Assembly (NCBI GenBank): GCA_902773475.1
Contig: CACYEO010000051.1
Location: 1-15,205, forward strand
Reading direction: 5' to 3'
From: an uncultured bacterium
GTDB lineage: Bacteria > Verrucomicrobiota > Kiritimatiellia > RFP12 > UBA1067
Length of the DNA stretch: 15,205 nucleotides
In this document: positions 1-5,227 of the stretch, in pieces
How positions within the stretch are numbered: position 1 is the stretch's first letter
Layout: each line of letters begins with the position of its first letter
Position numbers and translations under genes: made by a program
The notes under the pieces: generated by a model
What the model saw: the letters and a program-made list of their open reading frames with translations, nothing else
Told to the model about the DNA's origin: nothing
Database searches by the model: none

Positions 1-1002
1 CAATATGATGTTCCGGCAGAGAAACGCCTCGGAGCCGCAGGTGAAGGCGTTGTGGCAGACCGGACCGAACACGCAGTCCTCGACGAGTATGTTGAAGTTC
101 CCGCCGTTCTCCGGCTGCTCCTCGCATTTGTAGTACTTCCCGCCCTTCAGAGCAAACGCGTCGTCGTTCACGTTGAAAAACGAGTTCCATACATGGACAT
201 CCCGGACGGCATCGAGATCGATGGCGTCGGCGCTCGGAGAGGCGGGCGGCGTCTTGGGCCCCGGCGCAGTGATGCGCACGTTGTCGATTCGCAGACGCTC
301 GCACTTGTAGAAGTGCGTTGTCCAGAAATGGGAGTCCTTGATTGCAATGCCGGAGACGCGCACGTCCTTCGAATTGGAAATGTAGACGTTGCGAGGACGC
401 GGCAGCGTCGTGTCGTGGAACTTGCTGTTCTTGCGTCTCTGCGGCCAGAACGCCTCCCAGGTTCTGCGCCCGTTCCCGTCGATCGTCCCCTCTCCGTAAA
501 GCGTGAAGCCGTCGCAGCCGTCGGCGTTGACGAGCGCGACGTTGTACTCGATCGTCATCCCCGTCATTCGCGTCATGCTGCGGGGAGTGTCCCCTCCGTC
601 GGCCGGACCCTTCAGCGTGGCGCCCTTCTCGAGCTTGAGGTGGACCAGCGGCTTGAAGAAGAGCGAGGACGAATTCCACGTTCCCGCGCCCAGCACTAGC
701 ACTCCCCCGCCCTCGGCGGCGATCCGGTCGATTGCCGACTGGAGTTTTTCCGTCTGCATTCCCGCTTCATCAGGTTTCGCGCCGAACTCTTCGGCGCGGC
801 GCGGCCGCCCTAACCTCGCCTCGTCCACGGGCTGCCTGTCGGAGAACCACCCGTCCATGCGCGAGCCGTCCGGCCACGTCCCTTGCGACATCGCCCTTGC
901 GCGCGCCGCCATTCCATTTGTTGCGGCCTCCGCCCCCATGGGGATGCCCGCGCCCGCCGCAATGCCGATTACGGTTATGATTATGGTTCCAGCGTTTTTC
1001 AC
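1..1002 (-). CDS. Secreted GH28 polygalacturonase-like glycosidase (3' end cut by window edge)
   Basis: The first 334 codons are present and the gene continues past base 1. No minus-strand stop occurs in this frame across the whole stretch. The GTG start is chosen because an in-frame TAA lies four codons upstream and because it gives a signal peptide: Lys at residue 2, a hydrophobic stretch at about 5-22 (TIIITVIGIAAGAG), then a likely cleavage after AEA near residue 27. GH28 enzymes are right-handed beta-helices that hydrolyse galacturonan-type glycosidic bonds outside the cytoplasm. Family landmarks seen are the GEGTIDGNG turn (170-178), the SADAIDLD segment (257-264), the NDDAFALKGG acid pair (D280, D281) and the HNAFTCGSE segment with H317. 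The Arg-x-Lys site lies beyond the edge. No clear ribosome-binding site is seen, and a TAAAAT box sits only 8 bases before the GTG, so the message could have a very short leader. The family call is strong; the exact substrate is unknown. Confidence 0.88.
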   Translation of the reverse strand, partial: MKNAGTIIITVIGIAAGAGIPMGAEAATNGMAARARAMSQGTWPDGSRMDGWFSDRQPVDEARLGRPRRAEEFGAKPDEAGMQTEKLQSAIDRIAAEGGGVLVLGAGTWNSSSLFFKPLVHLKLEKGATLKGPADGGDTPRSMTRMTGMTIEYNVALVNADGCDGFTLYGEGTIDGNGRRTWEAFWPQRRKNSKFHDTTLPRPRNVYISNSKDVRVSGIAIKDSHFWTTHFYKCERLRIDNVRITAPGPKTPPASPSADAIDLDAVRDVHVWNSFFNVNDDAFALKGGKYYKCEEQPENGGNFNILVEDCVFGPVCHNAFTCGSEAFLCRNIIL

Positions 1003-1052
1003 GCCGCTATTTTAGCATATTTCCACCCCGGGGCTGCGAAACGAAGCACGCC

Positions 1053-1082
1053 TTGCCATACCCTACGGGGGTATGGTATAAT
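1053..1082 (+). promoter_or_regulatory. CsoR-regulated promoter: operator inside the -35/-10 spacer
   Basis: TTGCCA at 1053-1058 and a perfect TATAAT at 1077-1082 are 18 bases apart. An inverted repeat, CCATACCC / GGGTATGG with a TACGG centre (1056-1076), fills the spacer and abuts the -10 box. A GC-rich core flanked by AT-containing arms, of the form TACCC-n-GGGTA, is the known operator type for Cu(I)-sensing CsoR repressors. A CsoR bound here would block RNA polymerase directly. The first downstream gene encodes a CsoR-family protein, which supports autoregulation. The operator assignment is by motif and context; the palindrome and the promoter boxes are seen directly. Confidence 0.85.
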
Positions 1083-1117
1083 ACGCGCCATCCGGAAGAC
1101 GGAAGAAAGGATATCGG

Positions 1118-1396
1118 ATGAAGAAGTGCATTGAAGACTCGACATCGCTCCAGCTGCGGCTGAAGAAGATCGTGGGGCAGCTGACAGGCGTCCAGAAAAT
1201 GCTTGCGGAGGATGTTCCGTGCGAGGACATCCTTACACAGCTCAACGCGGCGAACGGGGCGCTCCACCGCCTTTCGTTCATCATTCTCGACGGGCATCTC
1301 CGGCACTGCGTCCGGGAGGGGATAGAAAGCGGCAACGCCGACGAGACGATAGAATCGTTCGCGGAGGCGCTTGAGAGCTTCTCCAAAATGGCGTGA
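1118..1396 (+). CDS. csoR: CsoR/FrmR-family metal-sensing transcriptional repressor
   Basis: A 92-residue all-helical protein of the CsoR/RcnR/FrmR family (DUF156), close to the family's usual 85-120 residues. It has the typical opening RLKKIVGQLTGVQKML (14-29), then C35, H60 and C64. The spacings (25 and 4 residues) match the Cys-His-Cys Cu(I) site of CsoR. Metal binding normally lowers DNA affinity and derepresses the operon. The start is supported by AAAGGA at 1106-1111, six bases before the ATG, and by a promoter-operator about 35 bases upstream. It lies 15 bp before the efflux permease and is surely co-transcribed with it. Oddities: an extra Cys at position 4 could act as a fourth, N-terminal ligand as in RcnR-like sensors, and Pro34 replaces the Tyr next to the first Cys in the Mycobacterium protein. 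Copper is the best guess; zinc or nickel is not excluded. Confidence 0.9.
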   Translation: MKKCIEDSTSLQLRLKKIVGQLTGVQKMLAEDVPCEDILTQLNAANGALHRLSFIILDGHLRHCVREGIESGNADETIESFAEALESFSKMA

Positions 1397-1411
1397 CGGG
1401 AGACCGGGGAA

Positions 1412-2425
1412 ATGAAAGAAATTTTGATCGCGTTCGTCCAGGTGTTCGCCATGATGTCGCCGTGGCTGGTGTTCGGGTTCCTGATGGCGGGGATGATCGC
1501 CGTGTGGATTCCGCGCAGCTGGGTCAATCGCACGATGGGCGGCAGTTCCGGATTCGGCGGCATACTCCGCGCCGTCGCGATAGGCGTGCCGCTTCCCGTA
1601 TGCTCGTGCGGCGTCCTGCCGGTTGCGGCCGGACTACGCAAGCACGGAGCCGGGAAGGGCCCGACAGCAGCGCTTCTCATATCCACGCCGCAGACGGGCG
1701 TCGATTCGATTCTCGCGACCTATGCCCTGCTCGGGCCGGTCTTTGCCGTGGCGCGTCCCGTCGCCGCCGCGCTCACGGGTCTCGTCGGCGGAGTCGCGGT
1801 TTCGGCGGTCGGCGGAGAGGACGCATCTGCTGCGGCCGCGGAGGATGAGACTGCCGGATCGCGCGGAATCAAGGCGGTGCTGTGGCAGGCGTACAGGCGG
1901 CTTCTCGGTTCGGTCGTGAAGCCTCTTGCTGTCGGACTTGCCGTATCAGCGCTTGTGACGGTGCTCGTGCCGGACGACTTTTTCGCGGACGCGTTCCATG
2001 GCAGCGACTGGATTGCAATGCCTGTTATGGCGCTTGTGGGGTTTCCGATGTACGTCTGTTCGACCGCTTCCATCCCGATTGCGGCGGCGCTCGTCGCGAA
2101 GGGCGTGTCGCCCGGCGCGGCGTTCGTGTTCCTGATGGTCGGCCCGGCGGTGAATGCGATGTCGCTTACAACGGTCGCCGCGCTTGTCGGGCGGAAGGCC
2201 GCGGCCGCGTATGTCGCCGTAATCGTCATCGGAGCGATTCTCTGCGGAATCGCAGTCAATCTGGTCCCGGATGCGCTCCCCGCGTCTTCCGCGATTGCTT
2301 CCGCCGGCCATTCGCTTTCCGCCGTCCACTGGGCGTCTGCCGCGTTTCTCGCGGCCATGATGGTTTACAATCTGGCGCTCCCTGTCGGGATGGGGCACGG
2401 CAAGTGTGCGGCAAACCGGAAGTGA
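1412..2425 (+). CDS. SO_0444-type Cu/Zn efflux permease (YraQ/DUF318 permease superfamily)
   Basis: A 337-residue integral membrane protein with about eight or nine hydrophobic segments and a charged, Ala/Glu-rich loop at 134-152. The signature PLPVCSCGVLPVAAGLRK (60-77), followed by STPQTGVDSI (91-100), is characteristic of the permease family named after Shewanella SO_0444, reported as a copper/zinc exporter. The Cys-Ser-Cys (64-66) in an early membrane segment and the Cys of VCSTASIP (215-222) are candidate metal ligands. The start is supported by purine-rich GGGAGA (1398-1403) and GGGGA (1406-1410) just before the ATG. It follows the csoR-like gene by 15 bp, so CsoR most likely controls it and metal efflux is the probable role. 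Other members of the superfamily handle different substrates such as organoarsenicals; the motif and the neighbour favour Cu/Zn. Confidence 0.85.
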   Translation: MKEILIAFVQVFAMMSPWLVFGFLMAGMIAVWIPRSWVNRTMGGSSGFGGILRAVAIGVPLPVCSCGVLPVAAGLRKHGAGKGPTAALLISTPQTGVDSILATYALLGPVFAVARPVAAALTGLVGGVAVSAVGGEDASAAAAEDETAGSRGIKAVLWQAYRRLLGSVVKPLAVGLAVSALVTVLVPDDFFADAFHGSDWIAMPVMALVGFPMYVCSTASIPIAAALVAKGVSPGAAFVFLMVGPAVNAMSLTTVAALVGRKAAAAYVAVIVIGAILCGIAVNLVPDALPASSAIASAGHSLSAVHWASAAFLAAMMVYNLALPVGMGHGKCAANRK

Positions 2426-2471
2426 ACCGTTTCGCGATGGATTTTTCCGTACGGCGGTTTGTTCAGGCCTT

Positions 2472-2507
2472 GCGCTGTTGGACAGCGCGGGGGCGAAATG
2501 GTAAAAT
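2472..2507 (+). promoter_or_regulatory. Likely guaA promoter overlapping a perfect hairpin
   Basis: TTGGAC (2478-2483) and TAAAAT (2502-2507), 18 bases apart, form a plausible sigma70-type promoter about 30 bases before the guaA start. A perfect 7-bp inverted repeat, GCGCTGT-TGG-ACAGCGC (2472-2488), covers the -35 element. It could be a repressor site or the remains of a terminator for the upstream efflux operon, but no T tract follows it. The hairpin is seen directly; its role is inference. Confidence 0.5.
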
Positions 2508-2537
2508 TTCCCAAACGCCAAATCCGGAGGAGCGCAA

Positions 2538-3533
2538 ATGACACAGGCAGAAAAAGAAAGAATCGCCAAAATCGGCAAGAAATGGACGCCTCAGAGCTAC
2601 ATAAAGCAGGAGATCGAGGCCATACGCAAACAGGTGGGCGGCAAGAAAGTCCTGCTCGCGATGTCCGGCGGCGTGGATTCGTCCGTGTGCGCGGTTCTCC
2701 TGCACAAGGCCATCGGCAAGCAACTGACCTGCGTCTTCGTGGATCACGGATGCATGCGCAAAAACGAGGCCAAGGAAGTCAAGCGCGTGTTCAAAGGCAA
2801 ATTCGGCATCAACTTGATACAGATAGACGCCGAGAAGCGCTTCCTTGACAAGGCCAAGGGCATTGTCGATCCCGAAGCGAAGCGCAAATGCATCGGCGGC
2901 GAGTTCATCCGCGTGTTCGAAGAAGAAGCCAGGAAACTCGGCAAGATCGAATTCCTCGGGCAGGGGACGATCTATCCCGACATAATCGAATCGGGCGTCG
3001 GCGGGCACAAGGCCGTGAAGGCGCACCACAACGTGGGCGGCCTTCCCAAGGACATCGGTTTCGAGGGTCTCGTCGAGCCGGTGAAGTATCTTTACAAGGA
3101 TGAAGTCCGCAAAGTCGGCAAGGCTCTCGGAATACCCGAAGAGATGGTGAACCGCCAGCCCTTCCCCGGACCCGGACTGGCCGTCCGCTGCCTTGGCGAA
3201 CTTACGAAGGAGAAGCTCGACATCCTCCGCGACGCCGATTTCATTTTCCGCGAGGAAATGAAGAAGGCGAAGCTCGACAGGAAATCGCAGCAGTTCTTCG
3301 CTATCATGACATCCGCGAAGGCGACAGGCGTAAAGAACGGCGCCCGCACCTACGGGTATGTGATAGCGCTCAGGGCGATCGCGACAAAGCAGTTCGTCAA
3401 GGCCGGCATCGTGGAGCTGCCTTTCAAGTTCGTGACTTCCGTCGCCGAGAAAATCGCAACGAAGGTGAAAGGCGTGAACCGCGTGGTGTGGGACATCACC
3501 CCCAAGCCGCCCGCCACCATCGAATGGGAATAG
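2538..3533 (+). CDS. guaA: GMP synthase, ATP-pyrophosphatase subunit without the glutamine amidotransferase domain
   Basis: GMP synthase makes GMP from XMP, ATP and an amino group in the cytoplasm. This 331-residue protein contains only the synthetase half: the PP-loop SGGVDSS (43-49), GQGTIYPDIIES (141-152), HHNVGGLP (163-170), RQPFPGPGLAVR (206-217) and the C-terminal dimerisation/XMP-binding tail ending DITPKPPATIEWE. Typical bacterial GuaA is about 510-525 residues, with an N-terminal class I amidotransferase. Here the protein begins just where the linker to the ATPase domain would be (WTPQSYIKQEIEAIR). The start is firm: GGAGGAG at 2526-2532, five bases before the ATG. No amidotransferase gene is visible in the window, so it must use free ammonia or a partner encoded elsewhere, as archaeal two-subunit enzymes do. 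Base composition is lower in GC and richer in Lys codons than its neighbours. Confidence 0.93.
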   Translation: MTQAEKERIAKIGKKWTPQSYIKQEIEAIRKQVGGKKVLLAMSGGVDSSVCAVLLHKAIGKQLTCVFVDHGCMRKNEAKEVKRVFKGKFGINLIQIDAEKRFLDKAKGIVDPEAKRKCIGGEFIRVFEEEARKLGKIEFLGQGTIYPDIIESGVGGHKAVKAHHNVGGLPKDIGFEGLVEPVKYLYKDEVRKVGKALGIPEEMVNRQPFPGPGLAVRCLGELTKEKLDILRDADFIFREEMKKAKLDRKSQQFFAIMTSAKATGVKNGARTYGYVIALRAIATKQFVKAGIVELPFKFVTSVAEKIATKVKGVNRVVWDITPKPPATIEWE

Positions 3534-3540
3534 GCCTGCC

Positions 3541-4503
3541 GTGGTCTCGTTCGTCCTGCCGGCATGGAAAGGGCGTTTCCTGCGGGAGGCGATCCGGTCG
3601 ATCCTGTCGCAGACGTTTCGCGACCTGGAACTTGTAGTATACGACGACTGTTCTCCGGACCGGTCTGTCGAGGATGCCGTCCGCGGGTTTTCCGACCCGC
3701 GGACGAAGTATTTCCGGGGCGCGGGGAATATCGGCGGAGAGAATCTGGCGGCGGCGTGGAACGAGGCGTTCGCCCGCGCCCGCGGCGAGTTCTGCGTTCT
3801 TGCATCCGACGACGACGTCTACGCCCCGCGGTATCTCGAAACGATGATGGCGCTCGCGCGCGCCGCGCCCGGCGCCGGAGTGTACCACTGCCGCGTCGCG
3901 TATATCGATGAAAACGGCGCGGAGCGCGGCCTTTCCGAATTGCGCGCCCCGTACGAGACTCCGTCGGAATTCTTCCGCGCCCGCGCGGCGCTGCGTCTGC
4001 GCCAGCACGCACAGGAGTTCATGTTCAGGACGGCGGATCTGCGCAAGGCCGGCGGATTCGTGGAATTCCCCCGCGCATGGTATTCGGACGACGCGACATG
4101 GATGATGCTCGCGCGCGACGGCGGCGCCGCGTATTCCCCGGAGCCGCTTTTCAGTTTCCGCTTCTCCGGATGCAACATCACGTCGCAGTACGGCGACGCG
4201 CCGGAAAAAATCGCGGCGGGCGAGGCGTTCGTGAAATGGGCGACGGATTTCGCGCGCACGCTGGAACCCCGTGACGCGCACGACGCCGCGCTGCTTCGCG
4301 ACGCGCTCCGCAGGCTGCCGGCGGCGGTCGATGCGGTGTCGCTTTGGACGCTGCGCCATGCCGGATGGCGCGTCGCGCTGCGCGCAATCCTGTCTGCCGG
4401 CGGTCCGGCGGCGCGTATTTCGTTCGCCTTCAGAATGCTGCGCGCCGCCGCGCGCGGACTGGCCTGCCGCGTGTTGCGCCGGAACGCTCAGGAGCGCCGC
4501 TGA
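3541..4503 (+). CDS. Family 2 (GT-A fold) glycosyltransferase
   Basis: A 320-residue cytosolic or membrane-associated protein that should transfer a sugar from a nucleotide-sugar donor, probably in surface polysaccharide or glycan synthesis. It opens with the classic GT2 strand FVLPAWKGRFLREAIRSILS (4-23), followed by the nucleotide-binding VVYDDCSPD (32-40), the metal-binding DxD-type ASDDDVY (88-94) and the acceptor/catalytic region YSDDATW (181-187). There is no clear membrane helix; the C-terminus is Arg/Ala-rich and basic, which could favour membrane contact. The GTG start lies 7 bp after the guaA stop and puts the first beta strand right at the N-terminus, as usual for GT2; the ribosome-binding site is weak (GGGAA, 3526-3530). 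It is probably co-transcribed with guaA, but there is no functional link. The specific sugar and acceptor cannot be told. Confidence 0.85.
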   Translation: MVSFVLPAWKGRFLREAIRSILSQTFRDLELVVYDDCSPDRSVEDAVRGFSDPRTKYFRGAGNIGGENLAAAWNEAFARARGEFCVLASDDDVYAPRYLETMMALARAAPGAGVYHCRVAYIDENGAERGLSELRAPYETPSEFFRARAALRLRQHAQEFMFRTADLRKAGGFVEFPRAWYSDDATWMMLARDGGAAYSPEPLFSFRFSGCNITSQYGDAPEKIAAGEAFVKWATDFARTLEPRDAHDAALLRDALRRLPAAVDAVSLWTLRHAGWRVALRAILSAGGPAARISFAFRMLRAAARGLACRVLRRNAQERR

Positions 4504-5195
4504 GCCGCAGCGGCATTTTCAAAGATCGGCGAAAAGTCCGGGAGCTCCTGCGGAAGCGCGCCGGAATCCGCAACCGGGAGCGATACCAATGTCGCGGGCC
4601 AGCCTGCGGAAACCATGTATTTGCGGACTTCGTCTTTCGCGTCTGCGTCGATTTCCGGGTCCGGGGCCGGCCATCCGTTCCATATCACGCCGGCGATCTC
4701 CATCCCCCTGTTTTTGGCGCACTCAAGCGAAAGGAGCGTATGGTTGATGCTTCCGAGCCTTCCGCAGGAAACGAGGACGAGCGGCCATTTCCGCTCTGCG
4801 ATGTAGTCGGCCGAAAGAACGGTTTCCGAAAGAGGCGCGAGGAGGCCTCCGGCCATTTCTACGATCACCGTTCCGCGCCGTTTTTCGCATTCGGCGACGG
4901 CGTTCGAAATCGCCCTCAAATCGACTTTCCGGCCTTCGCGCCGCGCCGCATACGCGGGGGACGCGGGGAATGCGAAAATCTGCGGGGCGGAAAGTCCCGC
5001 TTCGTCTTCCGGCTGGCGCGGAACGCCTGCGAGCCTGCGATGCGCCTCTATGTCTTCCGAAAAGCCGGTATTGCCTGTCTGGACCGCTTTTACGGTTATC
5101 GCGTCCATTCCGGACGAAAGCGCCCATTTGTATATGAAAGCCGCGGCGAACGTTTTGCCGGCGCCGGTGTCGATGCCGCCTACGCACAGAACCAT
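4488..5195 (-). CDS. bioD: Dethiobiotin synthetase
   Basis: BioD closes the ureido ring of dethiobiotin from 7,8-diaminopelargonate, CO2 and ATP, the penultimate step of biotin synthesis in the cytosol. The 235-residue product matches the family length. It carries the Walker A-like GIDTGAGKT (7-15), the substrate-site VKAVQTG (35-41), VEMAGGLLAP (112-121) and LGSINHTLLSLE (147-158). The ATG at 5195 is chosen over a longer in-frame extension because GGAGG (complement of 5205-5209) lies 9 bases upstream and the P-loop normally starts at about residue 8. The first Gly of the usual EGAGG motif is Met here, a change also met in other BioD proteins as far as I recall. It follows the EIIC-like gene by 32 bp and ends 16 bases inside the convergent glycosyltransferase. 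No bioA, bioF or bioB lies nearby, so the pathway genes must be elsewhere or absent. Confidence 0.9.
   Translation of the reverse strand: MVLCVGGIDTGAGKTFAAAFIYKWALSSGMDAITVKAVQTGNTGFSEDIEAHRRLAGVPRQPEDEAGLSAPQIFAFPASPAYAARREGRKVDLRAISNAVAECEKRRGTVIVEMAGGLLAPLSETVLSADYIAERKWPLVLVSCGRLGSINHTLLSLECAKNRGMEIAGVIWNGWPAPDPEIDADAKDEVRKYMVSAGWPATLVSLPVADSGALPQELPDFSPIFENAAAAQRRS
4496..4519 (+). terminator. Rho-independent terminator straddling the glycosyltransferase stop codon
   Basis: A perfect 7-bp GC-rich stem, GCCGCTG (4496-4502) and CAGCGGC (4508-4514), with a 5-base loop is followed by ATTTT (4515-4519). The TGA stop of the glycosyltransferase (4501-4503) sits at the top of the 5' arm. The T run is on the plus-strand side only, so it would end the guaA-glycosyltransferase transcript. 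On the other strand these bases encode the C-terminus of bioD. Confidence 0.65.
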
Positions 5196-5227
5196 TCTAT
5201 TAATCCTCCGTCGCGCAAAGCGCGTGT

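Noticed and set aside
52..1015. Two long plus-strand frames (52-699 and 503-1015)
   Set aside because: They lie opposite the GH28 gene, whose minus-strand frame is open throughout and carries clear family motifs; the plus-strand products are low-complexity Arg/Pro/Val-rich shadows.
2423..2465. Possible terminator after the efflux permease (AACCG / CGGTT)
   Set aside because: Only 5 bp of stem around a loop of about 25 bases, and no T run after it.
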